Below are positions 1 through 11,880 of a stretch of DNA of 64,000 bases, one piece after another. Source of the DNA: Panopea generosa (Eukaryota; Mollusca; Bivalvia; Adapedonta; Hiatellidae); the NCBI GenBank assembly GCA_029582155.1, contig CM055899.1:74456886-74520885 (forward strand), in the 5' to 3' direction. The first letter of the stretch is position 1. Every line of letters starts with the position of its first letter. The notes under the pieces are model-generated. The model did not search any database. It was not told the origin of the DNA and was given only the letters and a program-made list of their open reading frames with translations. The position numbers and the translations under genes were made by a program.

Positions 1-220
1 CTCTGATGATGGTTGGTTATCGGGGTTCTGCAGCCTCTGATGGTTGGTTATTGGGATTCTGCAGTCTCTGATGGTTGGTTATCGGGATTCTGCAGCCTCT
101 GATGGTTGGTTATCGAGATTCTGCAGTCTCTGATGGTTGGTTATCGGGGTTCTGCAGTCTCTGATGGTTGGTTATCTGGGTTCTGCAGTCTCTGATGGTT
201 GGTTATCGGGGTTCTGCAGT
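1..220. repeat. 31-bp tandem repeat, about 7 copies
   Basis: Seven near-identical 31-bp units, each containing CTCTGATGGTTGGTTATCGG and ending in TTCTGCAG. The array runs off the left edge of the window, so its full length is unknown. It lies in the intron upstream of the first visible SDR exon. Confidence 0.93.
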
Positions 221-364
221 GTTTTACTGCGGGCAGACACCGCCATGATAACATTTGTTAAAAATGGCGCTTAACAAAGTACGAAAACTATACAAGTAAA
301 TGTGTTTTGATCACTATTGACTATAAAACACAGTTATATAATGCTCATGTTTTATTTTATTTAG

Positions 365-3300
365 GCGCAAATACTGGCATTGGAAAGGCGACAGCAACAG
401 AGCTGGCAAAACGCGGGGCCAAGGTTATCATGGGTTGTCGAGATAAAGCCAAAGGAGAGGCCGTAGCTCTGATGATTCGTGGGAAAGCCAAAAACTCTGA
501 CGTCTATTCCTACCAGCTAGACCTGGCCAGTCTGTCTTCCATAAAGGATTTTGCTGAACATTTTGCGAACCGGGAACCAACCCTCCACGTACTAATCAAT
601 AACGCCGGTAAGTAACTATCAACATTTATAAATATAGATACATAAATGCACATAGACAAACAGATAGGTACCAATATAGATAAATAGATATGTATACAAA
701 TGTATCTTTATAAAACTATGATTATATACGATCACATGTAGAATTTGAAGTGTAGCTAACAAGAATGTAAACATGTAGTATCGACAACGTAAACATGCAG
801 CATTGACAACGAAAACATGCAACATTACAAGAACGTAAACATGTAGTATCGACAACGTAAACATGCAGCATTGACAACGTAAACATGTAGTATCGACAAC
901 GTAAATATGCAGCAATGACAACGTAAACATGCAGCATCGACAACGTATACATGTAGCATTGACAACGTAATCATGTAACATTGACAACGTAAACATGTTG
1001 CATCGACAATGTAAACATGTAGCATCGACAACATAAATCTGTAGCATCGACAATGTAAACATGTACTATCGACAACGTAAACATGTAACATCGACAGCGT
1101 AAACATGCAGCATCGACAGCATAAACATGTAGCATCAACAGCATAAACATGCAGCATTACAAGAACGTAAACATGTAGTATCGACAACGTAAACATGTAA
1201 CATCAACAACGTAAACATGCAACATCGACATCATAAACATGTAGCATCGACAACATAAACATGTAGCATCAACAACCTAAACATGCAGCATCGACAATGT
1301 AAACATGTAGCATCGACAGCGTTAACATGTAGCATCGACAACGTAAACATATGGCATCGACAACGTAAACATGTAGCATCGACAATGTAAACATATAGCA
1401 CCGACAACGTAAACATATAGTATCAACATATAGTATCAACATATAGTAACAACAACGTAAACATGCAGTATCGACAACATAAACATATAGCATCGACAAT
1501 GTAAACATGCAGTATCGACAACGTAAACATATGGTAACAACAACGTAAACATATAGTATTGACAATGTAAACATATGGAATCGACATATAGTATCGACAA
1601 CATAAACATATGGTAACGACAGCATAAACATGTAATATCAACAATGTAAACATATGGTAATGACAATGTAAACATATAGTATTGGCAACATAAACATATA
1701 ATATCGACAACGTAAACATGTAGTATCAACAACGTAAACATATAGTATTGGCAACGTAAAAATGTAGCATCGACAAAATAAACCTATAGCGTCGACAACG
1801 TAAACATGTAGTATCGACAACATAAACATGTAGTATCGACAACGTAAACATGTAGTATCGACAGCGTAAACATGTAGCATCGAAAACATAAACCTATAGC
1901 ATCGACAATGTGAACATGTAGTATCGACAACGTAAACATGTAGCATCGACAACGTAAACATGTAGCATCGACAACATTAATCTGTAGCATCGACAACGTA
2001 AACATATAGTATCGACAACATAAACATGTTGTATCGACAACGTAAACATGTAGTATCGACTACATAAACATGTAGCATCGAAAACATAAACCTATAGCAT
2101 CAACAATGTGAACATGTACTTTCGACAACGTAAACATGTAGTATCAAAAGCGTAAACATATAGTATCGACAACGTTAACATATAGTATCGACAACGTAAA
2201 TATGTAGTATCGACAACGTAAACATATAGTATCGACAATGTAAACATGTAGCATCGAAAACATAAACCTATAGCATCAACAATGTAAACATGTACTTTCG
2301 ACAACATAAACATGTAATATCGACCACGTTAACATATAGCATCGACAACGTAAACATGTAGCATCGACAACATAAACATGTAGTATCGACAACGTAAACA
2401 TATAGTATCGACAACATAAACATATAGTATCAACAACGTAAACATGTTGTATCGACAACATAAACATAAAATATCGACAACGTAAACATATAGTTTCGAC
2501 AACCAAAACATGTAGTATTGACAACGTAAACATGTAATATCACAACGTTAACATGTAGTATAGACAACATAAACATGTCATATCAACAGTGTAAACACGT
2601 AGTATTGACATTTTAACATGTAGTATCGACAACGTAAACATATAATATCGACAACGTAAACATGTATTATCGACAACGTAAACATGTATTATCGACAACG
2701 TAAACATGTAGTTTCAACAACGTAAACATGTAGTTTCAACAACGTAAACATATAGTATCGACAATGTAAACATGTAGTATCGACAATGTAAACATATAGT
2801 ATCGACAATGTAAACATGTAGTTTCAACAACGTAAACATATAGTATCGACAGTGTAAACATATAGTATCGACAACGTAAACATGTAGTATCGACAACGTT
2901 AACATGTAGTATAGACAATATAAACATGTAATATCGACAGTGTAAACATGTAGTATCAACAATGTAAACATGTAGCATCGACAGTGTAAACATGTTGTAC
3001 CGACAACGTAAACATGTATTATCGACAACGAAAACATGTAGTATCGACAGCGTAAACATGTAGTACCGACAGCATAAACATGTATTATCGACAGCGTAAA
3101 CATGTAGTATCGACAGCGTAAATATGTACTATCGACAACGTAAACATGTAGTATCGACAGCGTAAATATATGGTATCGACAACGTTCCGTGCTCTTGGTA
3201 TTTAAGTAAAAGAGAAGTTAAGTTTTTACACCATTTTGAAAATTCAAATAAAGAATAACTTCAGCAAAGCATTATACTTCCCACTACCTGCGATTTATTA

Positions 3301-4632
3301 CATTGGTATATTAAGGTGTAATGATATATGTATTATATATGTACTACTGTCCATCAATGGTCGACTTGTGTATGTTAATTATTCGTGCTATTTTTTTCTT
3401 CCTTTCTTAATGTCACATAGTACGATACTGTTCGTTATGTTTTTCATTTGAAATTCAATTAAACAATAAAGTTATTGTTTGCTGATGAGGTCAATATACA
3501 GACCTATGGAACTGATATACCTGATATTCACCGAAGCCGAGGTAAATGTCCCAACACAAGGTCCATGGATCTGTATATTGACCGATGTTATCAGACAGTA
3601 AGTTTTTTTAGTATTATGACTAATGATGTTCTGTCCATTTGCTACAATAAGATTTTACCCATCTTATGTCAGGTATAAATGACAATTTAACGCAAAAAGT
3701 GTTATACGTCATAACCGTTCTATACCGACTATGTATTGGCAATTCCCGGCATACTTGATTTGTTTGAACGATATAACTTTTCTCAGGTAAATATCACTCT
3801 CTGTGAGTGAACACGTGATCAGTTAATTGTAACGGCGAAAATGTATAATAATCATATAATAATCCTGCTTATACAAAACATAAGAATTATTCAGTAGATA
3901 TAACCTGATAAAATCATTTAAAATGACAACTTTTTATTTCATTTTAGGAAAATTGCAAAAGAATGTGAATTTTTGAAACACGTATTGTGTGGCAACTTTG
4001 TTTTGTTTCAGCAATATTTAAACGCTCATATCCTATTACGAATATGTGTGGGTTATTTGCTTTACAATTTATATGCATACCATGCGTATCTCATTTGAAT
4101 GTTTGTAAAATAATGTACGCTATCAAAACAATGTAAGTGAAATTTTACAGCATATATGGGTCCAAGGGCAACAACTGTTGACGGATATGAACGCTGTTTT
4201 GGGACAAACTTTCTTGGTCATTTCTACTTGACACATCTTCTGTCCCCCAAACTGAGGCGCGGTGCTCCGAGTAGAATTATCAACGTCATTTCGGACAGTT
4301 ACAGGTAATTTTTTTATTTTACTTTAAAGCATAATTCATTATTGTATTACATTTGGAGCCGGGTCCGATTAGCTCAGTCGGTTACGCGTCTGACTATCAA
4401 TCTAGGGGTTATGAATTCAAATCCCTGCCCGGCAACAGTCTCTGTGATGATAAATATATGACATTGTGTATCAATACCATTCGTCTCTCACCGCTGATTC
4501 AAGTGGGAAAGTTATCAGTTACTTGCGGAGATAGGGTGTGCTCGAGTGCTGGTTAACCTTTCAGGATCCCAGGAAACAGTGGTTAGGTTAACTGATCGTC
4601 TGTTAGCCGTTGATGGTATAAAATGACTCTAA

Positions 4633-4709
<77 letters not shown>

Positions 4710-6156
4710 CAAGTATTACATTTGGGATATCAATAAACTTTTGTTAGTGCTTATAATTATCTAACACTTTGGTTCGATGTCAGTTAAGCATAAGTAGAAC
4801 TCTTAATACTACCTTCGACACCAAGACAAACCATTCTTGTAAGCGCAGATTGTGAATCGTTACGTGAAAGGAAACCGTATTCTAAAATGGGAGTTTACCT
4901 GCCCGTTTACAGTTTACATTGCATTGGCCATGACCTAACGCGCTACCGTAAAAACATACCCCAACATTGAAAATACAAGTACATCTAAACAAAACCGTTA
5001 CTTGCTTTGTAAGTGTCTCCTCTGATTAGTAACCTTCTGTTAAGTAAATGCGCGTTCTTGGAAACAAACATGTCGCCTTTTCTCCATTGTAATTAAAATT
5101 GTGTAAATAATCAAAACGTGTGTTTTTTTGTGTGTTCAGTTCAAATATTCTTAATATGAGTGTGCACCGAACTCTCAGAAATACTAAACATGTTTGCATA
5201 GCTGCAGGTATTTTTTTAAAAAAATGTTTTCCCTTACATTTAAGCTTGGTGAAGATAAACTTCGAAGACATTGCCTTGGCGAAGTATGACATTTACAAGG
5301 CGTACGCAAGATCCAAACTAGCGATGGTAGTGCTTAATTACGAACTTCATAGACGTATGTCCTCAGACGCCGTGTCTTCATTTGGCGTCCATCCAGGTAT
5401 CTATAGAAACTCTTACATTCGCTGAAACCATTTTTGATTGGTTAAAACGTATATGGTTTTAAAGGTTGTATTTCATGTTTTGTGCTATATTTATAGTTTT
5501 GTGACTTGTAATCTTGATGGGAAACATAGTTTTATACGTTTATACGCATGTTATAAGGACTATATGACACATTAGTATAATGTTTATAATAGTATAATAT
5601 TTCAAATATTTATCAACGAAAGATTTACGTTTGTTTTAATTATTGTTTTATTTCCCACCTCATACTGGGTCTTGTAACGAGTCATTTATTTGTAAGTTTT
5701 ACATTTGAAATTCAATAATGTTATTATGTTATAAAAGACTAATGAATCCCTGTTTGTTTATTTCATTACTTTAAAGGTTGTGTAAGCACTGAACTCATGC
5801 GAAACTGGCCTGGGTTAACCGGAAATATGTTACGTGCCATGGCTAGGATCCTATTCAAGTCCCCTGAAGATGGCTGCCAAACCATTGTATTTTGTGCTGT
5901 GGCCGACAAACTCCGGGAACAGTCCGGTAGGGTGTTTGAAAACTGTGGTATTTACAAGATAAAGAGTTTCGCTAAGGACCGTGAACTCGGAGAAAGATTA
6001 TGGGAAACCGCCAGGCACCTTACAGGTCTTGATGAAAAAACAAGCGTTTCTGGGACAAAGAAAACATCTACAGACGAAAGTGCCAAAGTTGAGGAGAAAT
6101 CCAGTAAAAATGAAGTTGAGAACATAGGTCCAGTAGAAACAAAAAAAGACAAATAA
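365..6156 (+). CDS. Short-chain dehydrogenase/reductase (retinol dehydrogenase-like), 5'-partial, 4 exons
   Basis: Exons 365-607, 4151-4304, 5245-5396 and 5777-6156 join in phase with AG/GT borders and end at TAA 6154-6156. The product is a classical SDR, an NAD(P)-dependent oxidoreductase, closest in style to the RDH11-14 group that reduces retinal or other aldehydes and ketones. In order: the cofactor motif GANTGIGK, whose preceding T and first base come from an exon left of the window; a basic residue after beta-2 (GCRDKAKGE), which in this group favours NADP; the LINNAG motif; catalytic Ser in INVISDSY; catalytic Tyr and Lys in YARSK; the HPG turn; and the usual C-terminal region ending near LTGL. 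A Lys/Ser/Glu-rich tail of about 37 residues follows and is probably disordered. The catalytic residues are intact, so the gene looks functional. The exact substrate cannot be read from sequence, and other SDR subgroups (WWOX-like, DHRS-like) are possible. Intron 1 is 3.5 kb and carries a long minisatellite. Confidence 0.9.
762..3187. repeat. 22-bp minisatellite, about 110 copies, in SDR intron 1
   Basis: Degenerate head-to-tail copies of a 22-bp unit of the type CATGTAGTATCGACAACGTA plus AA fill most of intron 1. Copies differ mainly by transitions, with occasional indels. The minus strand is open over long stretches only because the unit has no stop in any frame; the peptides are not credible proteins. 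Confidence 0.95.
3188..4150. other. Rest of SDR intron 1
   Basis: AT-rich intron sequence with no recognisable coding segment, ending in a normal acceptor (TTTTACAG) before the exon at 4151. The only structure seen is the inverted repeat at 3489-3583. Confidence 0.7.
3489..3583. repeat. Imperfect inverted repeat (22-bp arms)
   Basis: GGTCAATATACAGACC at 3489 is matched in reverse complement by TGTATATTGACC ending at 3583. Over the 22-bp arms (3489-3510 and 3562-3583) 20 positions pair, with a loop of about 51 bases. It could be a MITE remnant or an RNA hairpin inside the intron. Confidence 0.7.
4358..4709 (+). mobile_element. tRNA-derived SINE, family 1, full length with (AATC)n tail
   Basis: Starts with a tRNA-like head holding an A box (GATTAGCTCAGTCGG) and a B-box-like segment (GAATTCAAATCCC). 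A non-tRNA body with AGTGCTGGTTAACC and CCCAGGAAACAGT follows, and it ends in a run of AATC repeats (4637-4709). Other copies lie at 39355, 42180, 43783 and 46944, all on minus. It sits in SDR intron 2. The combination of Pol III boxes, body and simple-repeat tail defines a SINE; the central part may belong to a known conserved SINE core, which needs a database check. Confidence 0.88.
4710..5244. other. SDR intron 2, remainder
   Basis: AT-rich intron with no other feature seen. It ends in the acceptor CATTTAAG before the exon at 5245. Confidence 0.7.
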
Positions 6157-6171
6157 CTATTTGAAAATGTA

Positions 6172-6177
6172 AATAAA
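6172..6177 (+). terminator. Poly(A) signal of SDR gene
   Basis: AATAAA lies 16 bases after the SDR stop codon. A very short 3' UTR is implied if this signal is used. Confidence 0.65.
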
Positions 6178-6250
6178 GATCTTCAGATATTTAATGATGT
6201 TAAAGTTGGAATTATTTACGGAGAACTTGATATTACACAAATTGAAATTA

Positions 6251-6278
6251 GAATCACATTTGTTATTAAATGTGATTC
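6251..6278. other. Perfect 11-bp hairpin
   Basis: GAATCACATTT and AAATGTGATTC form a perfect stem with a 6-base loop (GTTATT), about 75 bases after the SDR poly(A) signal. It may be chance in AT-rich DNA or a 3'-end or MITE remnant. Confidence 0.6.
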
Positions 6279-7194
6279 CGAAATAAATCCATGTTCTTCT
6301 AAATAAACAAATAAACCAATTACCGACAGAAGAAGATGGAGAGATAAGCCATCATCATAGATGATAAATCCTAGGAAACATAATTTGCCAGTGAATGAGC
6401 CAAGGACTTATATAGAAGGATAGGAAACTTGCATTTCTACACTTAATGTTTATAAAATAGCATGCGAAGAATTAGTTATTTGGCAAATTATTAATTCAAA
6501 TTTCATAGGCAACTGATTTATTTTACATAAAATGTCAGGTGTATTTAACCTTAAATGTTATATACTGTTTTTAACACGCAAAATGATCTTGAATTTAAAA
6601 TTTTGCAGTTTGAAGTAAACTTTCCTAGATTTGTTAGTTTTGTCATCATAAATATTTCAACAATTTTGAACACAATTTGATGGGAATGATTTCATTTTAT
6701 AGAAAAGCAAGCTGCGCAAAGAAATTTGGAAAAGAAACTTCGCAAAATTTTATGTGAGTACGCGAGCGTTCATAACATTTAAATCAGTTGCCTTTCCTTC
6801 TCTATATAAGTCCTTAAAAGAGCCAATAACATATAATATACCAGCTATTATTAACAAATGGAATTGTCTAATAAAACAGAAAGTTCGTGTTGAATAAAAT
6901 CATTAGAAAAAAAGGACAATTAGTAAACGGAGTAGCAGATTTAGTCAAACTATCACCCGATGGCGGTGGTTAAACAGATGAAGTTTATATTAGTACGCAC
7001 TATTTGCATTGTTTTATCGAAGTGCCTTAAGATTGCAGTAAAATGTGTGTTAAATTCAAATATTATATTAGTCAGGATTGTGTTAGAAAAAATAACTAGT
7101 GTCTTTCATGTAGAAGAGAACTGCTGTGTTCACATAGTTGGAGAAGAATGTTTCTAAAGACTATATTATCAAATATTATATAGGAACTATTTGT
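6279..7194. other. AT-rich intergenic stretch
   Basis: No credible coding exon, RNA gene or repeat array seen. The 65-aa frame at 6960-7157 has no splice context or recognisable motif. Confidence 0.6.
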
Positions 7195-7545
7195 TGGATG
7201 TGTGACGTAACTTCCGGCACGTCAATAATCAAGTCGCTGTGTTTGTTATTGTTGAAAACTGTGAATAATTGTTTGGTTTTAGAATGAACTTCAGCGCATC
7301 TGTTTTTAAAATACTTTATGATAACGAGTGTTTGATTAATTTAAATCATTATAAATATCGGTAGGCCGATATGGGATGTTCAGTAGTCATTTTTGTAGAG
7401 TTCCATGTATGCTTAGCAACAGACTGCACAATGCGGTATTTTGTATGACGTAACGATTATCTGTGATAACAACGATCACGTGTACTTGCTAACGTGGTTG
7501 CTGTTTCTGTTGTTGTTGTCGTTGTAGTTAGCTAGATCTAAATAA
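7195..7545 (+). promoter_or_regulatory. Possible promoter region with several transcription-factor-like sites
   Basis: A CpG-richer patch holds TGACGTAA twice (7202 and 7446; CRE-like), CTTCCGG (ETS-like), GCTTAGCAACAG (RFX X-box-like) and CACGTG (E-box). A short open frame starts at 7549. Such short sites occur by chance, so only their clustering is notable. Confidence 0.25.
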
Positions 7546-7548
7546 ACA

Positions 7549-7689
7549 ATGTATGAAGTTGATAAAATTATGTTTAATTGTTTTGAAGGACCGAATACGT
7601 ATAGCAGTGACATGGAACGAGTATTAAGCGAAAGCGATATTTTTTTTCAATTTAACCAGATTACATGTATTTTGTTTTTAAATGTTTGA
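7549..7689 (+). CDS. Small ORF, 46 codons, unknown
   Basis: ATG at 7549 opens a 46-codon frame beginning MYEVDKIMFNCFEGPNTYSS and ending at TGA 7687-7689. Its first 37 codons have a protein-like composition with acidic and polar residues, unlike the surrounding AT-rich noise. It follows a cluster of promoter-like motifs. No family is recognised and no clear donor site was found, so it may be a first exon or chance. Confidence 0.2.
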   Translation: MYEVDKIMFNCFEGPNTYSSDMERVLSESDIFFQFNQITCILFLNV

Positions 7690-8007
7690 TAAATCGCAGT
7701 TATGGTCGGATTGTGTTTTATTTAGAATTTTGACGGGCATGCTGTACGGACTTGGTATCACATGAAATCTTGTAAATTTTCATAACTAACGGTAAGATGT
7801 TCTAACAAAAGAAGTGTATTTTATAATGATGATCCATATCCACATTTAGTTAAATGAAATCCTCACACCAAATTGAATACAACTGTATTAATACGAGTTT
7901 ATTTGATGTTTTAACAAAGTATTATCACATATCAAAACGATCCTAGGGAGCGACATTGACGGTGTTCTAATTATAAACAATCCACGTCAATCATTTACAG
8001 TCGAATC

Positions 8008-8613
8008 ATGGAATACCGCGCACCGCATGGACCGTCTTATATCCATTGATACACGAGTACATGAATATGTAAATACCGCGCACCGCATGGAGCGTTTTAT
8101 ATCCAGTGATATACGAGTACAGGAATATGTAAATACCGCGCACCGCATGGAGCGTCTTATATCCAATGCTATACGAGTACATGAATATGTAAATACCGCG
8201 CACCGCATGGAGAGTCTTATATTCAGTGATATACGAGTACATGAATATGTAAATACCGCTCACCGCATGGAGCGTCTTATATCCAATGATATACGAGTAC
8301 ATGAATATGTAAATACCGCGCACCGCATGGAGCGTCTTATATCCAATGCTATACGAGTACATGAATATGTAAATACCGCGCACCGCATGGAGCGTTTTAT
8401 ATCCAGTGATATACGAGTACAGGAATATGTAAATACCGCGCACCGCATGGAGCGTCTTATATCCAATGCTATACGAGTACATGAATATGTAAATACCGCG
8501 CACCGCATGGAGCGTCTTATATCCAATGATATACGAGTACATGAATATGTAAATACCGCGCACCGCATGGAGCGTCTTATATCCAATGCTATACGAGTAC
8601 ATGTTTATGTAAA
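8008..8613. repeat. 60-bp minisatellite, about 10 copies
   Basis: Highly regular 60-bp units containing AATACCGCGCACCGCATGGA and ATATACGAGTACATGAATAT. Because 60 is a multiple of 3, both strands stay open (201 codons on +, 221 on -), giving 20-residue peptide repeats. The variant pair at units 2-3 recurs at units 7-8, 300 bp on, which shows block duplication. No start context, splice site or known repeat domain supports coding. Confidence 0.93.
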
Positions 8614-9142
8614 TTCGATGATATTTGTATGAATTATTTTGTTGAAACATTGAAATATAACAACGCTTCATATTATCAAAAAACAGCGTAACAGTTAACT
8701 CGGTATGACTAATGTTATTTTAGGTTGTATATTTTACCAGTGTTAATAGCCTGGCTGTACTGATGTTTCGTTATATTAACGACCAAGCAGCTATCAGTGC
8801 ATGGTAGGTGAGTCGTAAGTAAATCATAGTTGCTTTATCACCTGTATGTGTAAATAATTATGATTATGTGCGATTAAGTGAAAATACAATGCTCAACATT
8901 GTATACATGTATGAAAACTACAAATAAACATATACTATTTCTAAATTCAATTCGATCTACGTATATTATAGAGCTGTGTTTTGAGTAATCAAATGTTCAA
9001 AGTTAAAGAGCATTAAATATACGTGTGCTTATTTTGTGTGTGTGTGTGTTTTTTTGCTTCAAATGTTACGTCTTACATACGTCTCAATATGAGTAATATT
9101 GTATTGCATAATTCTGGCTTATGAATGTAGATTATAAGATTA

Positions 9143-9256
9143 ATGGTTATGCATGTCGCTCGCCCGTCGGAAACCGTGGACGTCCTTATATCAGCCGCGG
9201 ACCCAACAGAAGCATCGTCCCAACTATCTGTTGTAGACGATGGTTTTGTATCGTAA
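9143..9256 (+). CDS. Possible small terminal exon or ORF, 37 codons
   Basis: Within a local GC-rich island, the frame from ATG 9143 to TAA 9254-9256 includes VARPSETVDVLISAADPTEA and ends VVDDGFVS. This balanced, acidic composition is unlike the surrounding noise. An acceptor-like TGTAG lies just upstream (9126-9130). No family recognised. It could be the last exon of an otherwise undetected gene or a relic. Confidence 0.22.
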   Translation: MVMHVARPSETVDVLISAADPTEASSQLSVVDDGFVS

Positions 9257-9388
9257 TCATCTTGTGTTTATTTTGTGAATTAGTGAAACGCATGTTTGTT
9301 TCATGAAACTATGCAATATATTAAAACGTTTTAATTTATAGTTTGTTCTTCGTTTACTTTACAGTCAAGTTGTTTTATTATTGTTTAG

Positions 9389-11400
9389 GTCGCATGAGCG
9401 ACCGAACCCCATATAAAGGCCAGTTAAGAAATTTTCTCTGGGCGCTGCCATATTGAAACGTCACGATCACGTGTTAAAAACACGGCATTCGCCACATGGA
9501 GGTCGCCATTGTTTTTCTAAACAGTGCATCTTGGGAATGTACAAACAGCTATTGATATTAAAACCTAGTCATGTTCCGACCACTTTTCGGATAAAAGTAA
9601 AATTCAAATGCGGTGTGAGTAATAAATGATTGTGACGTTTAATGCACTAATTGAGATCACTATGAATTGTTTTTTGCATATTTTATCAGGAAAAAAATAC
9701 AATGCCAAAAATCAAGGAATTTTCTCAAACTCCTTGCTTAAATGAAGTCTTGAAACTTATCTTTTTTGCCAATTTATCGCCGTTTCTGACAGATTCCTAC
9801 CGAGTTAATGAAACTAATTTTCAAATAACGATGTATGTACTCAATTATTGTAAAATGTTGAACACAAAACAATGGAAATAATAACAAAATTAAACAACAG
9901 TTGTTTTTTTTATTCGATACAACAGAAATATAAAGGCATAGTGCCACCATTGCAAAAAGGAAGTGCTTCCGTGGGGTAGTCGCATAATGGCGGTTATGAA
10001 TAATCCTCAATTCTTCTTCTTTAAAAATGCATTTTCCTTATTTTAAAGCTCATTTTTTTATTTGAATGGCATTATTGATGTATTTTGAACATTTTGATAG
10101 CATTGTCATATTTGAATTGTGAATTTAGAAAAAAAAAGATGCTTGGAAATTGGGGTATGAATTCATGATTTCGGAAGTCTACTTTCACTTTGTCACCAGT
10201 GTACACACTGAGCAGAAAAAAAATCTCTTATATGACACATGACCCCTACTTTTCTCATCATATTTTGATAGTGCAGAGGTTGACAAACAGTAAAATGTAG
10301 GTTTCACTTCTTTCATTTGGGACCCTCTATGAATGACAAGCCTTCAAACTTTTATTATTTACTATAGAATAAAGAACAAAAATCAATGGTGGGGTTACAC
10401 CTAAAGATAGTTTACCGGTGTGACATATTTTCAGCACGTCGTCAGAATCAGATATATGGCCAAATGCACAAGTTTGGGAAACAAGTTGGCTGCTTTTAAA
10501 AAGCATCCAATGGTAAGGTCTTATAAAAAAATTGATAAATAGATGATATGAATGTATATGTTTGAGTTTGTACGAAAAAGGCTTGTTTATTGATGTAAAA
10601 AAGCAAAATTTGGGTGAAACAACAAATTAAAATTTAAAAAAAAAAAAAAAACCGCGCACAGAGTACTTAATACACTAATGATACCAAATCCCGATCAGGT
10701 TCCGGCTGACACGGCCAAATAATGGGTGCAGGGAAAAGGCTAACGTGGTGTGCTTAATAGTAATTTTGATGTTTAGATGTACTTATCTCAATCACTATGC
10801 ATTTCGATTTGCATATTTAAAAAACTGTCTTGAAACTTACCTTATATATTTTCTAACGTACTTCATGTTATATTATTTACTACTGTGAGCATATATATTT
10901 TAAAATAATTTGTGGATATATAATTTTAAAAAAAAAACAATTAAAAACAAAATTTGTGTATGTTCGGAGATAGTCTGATTCTTGCAACGTGCTGAAAATA
11001 CGTCACACCGGTAAAATCGCCTTTTTTTCAATCGATTTTTTAAAGAAAATATATTTCTGTTGTATCAAGTACAATAAACCACTGTGGCTGCTAGATTGTG
11101 TTATAATTTCCGTTGTTATGGGTTCAGCATATCACAATAGATTAAATAGGTGGTTATTTGAAAAGGATTTACATAAACTCAGGAGCAATCGTTGTTCAAA
11201 AACGGCGATAAATCTTCAAAAAAACGATCAGTTTGAAGACCTCAATTAAGGCATTTTTATTTCATTTATCAATATTTTCTTATTGAATATACAAAGGGCA
11301 ATGCATAATGATTCTAATTAGAGCATTAAAAGGCCATACTCAATTAATACACACACCGCAGTTGCATTTTCCTTGCAGCCGTTTTAAGTGGTCGGGTCAG
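9389..11400. mobile_element. Long inverted-repeat mobile element (foldback-like), composite
   Basis: The left arm (about 9570-9840) and right arm (about 11140-11400) are diverged reverse complements. Shared blocks include CCGACCACTT, TGCGGTGTG and TTTATCGCCGTTT in the same order. Between them, TTACCGGTGTGACATATTTT at 10413 is mirrored near 11014, giving a nested inverted pair of about 600 bp. A third related arm lies at 10690-10940. The left edge has the small hairpin GGTCGCATGAGCGACC. No transposase is visible, so this is a non-autonomous element or a nest of them. Confidence 0.65.
9955..10190 (+). mobile_element. Dispersed repeat shared with 45665-45865
   Basis: The block starting GGAAGTGCTTCCGTGGGGTA and continuing through TTTGAATGGCATTAT and GATGCTTGGAAATTG matches 45665-45865 in the same orientation with scattered differences. 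It lies inside the foldback region, so that element family occurs more than once in the window. Confidence 0.75.
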
Positions 11401-11404
11401 CCGG

Positions 11405-11560
11405 TAATTTTTTAGGCCCTCTCAGGGGTTTGGAGATCTGGATAACATGACCATTTATTTTCAGAGATCTGGGGAACATTGGGCATTACTTTCAGAGATC
11501 CAGGGATCAAGGCCTAATTTAAAAGATCTAGGGATATTGTCCTTAAAGAAAAAAAAGAAA
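11405..11560. repeat. Degenerate short tandem repeat (GAGATCTGGGGAAC type)
   Basis: Three or four degraded units of about 45 bp containing AGATCTGGGGAAC-like sequence. The same motif recurs at 13470-13670, so both belong to the repeated region that the two inverted copies bracket. Confidence 0.55.
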
Positions 11561-11699
11561 AAAGTACCTTATCTTACCAATTTTATCAGAGACATATAAA
11601 CAGAGATAGGCAACTGGAGGCACTTGTCTAAATTTCAGGTGGCACATTTGGCATTTTTTAGTTAAGTTTAAACTTATTTATTTTGCTTCGATTCTGAAA

Positions 11700-11880
11700 C
11701 AAGTTCTTACAACTTAGACAAATCACATTCGAAGTATTCCTGGGTATATCCAGTACTAAGCATATGTGGAAAACGTGTCTTACTCAAGGACACCACACAT
11801 AGTCGTGACGGAAGACCGAACCCACGACGCTCCGAGCATTGGTGTGGTGCTTTACCACTAGACCACGTTGCGTTCTCTAA
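11700..11880 (-). mobile_element. tRNA-derived SINE, family 2
   Basis: On minus, the head reads ACGTGGTCTAGTGGTAAAGC followed by a B box GTGGGTTCGGTC, and the body carries AGTACTGGATATACCCAGGA. The body motif resembles those of the SINEs at 14283 and 4358 although the tRNA heads differ. Confidence 0.72.

Noticed and set aside
1..220. CRISPR-like direct repeats
   Set aside because: The 31-bp units are contiguous without spacers and the DNA is animal.
619..3103. Many minus-strand ORFs of 60-147 codons with Cys-rich repeats
   Set aside because: They are the 22-bp minisatellite read in successive frames; no start context, splice sites or non-repeat sequence.
4358..4435. Functional tRNA gene
   Set aside because: The head has A and B boxes but poor stem pairing, a SINE body and an AATC tail, with several copies in the window.
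8006..8671. 221-codon minus ORF and 201-codon plus ORF
   Set aside because: Produced by a 60-bp tandem repeat with no stop in those frames; both strands are equally open, which argues against coding.
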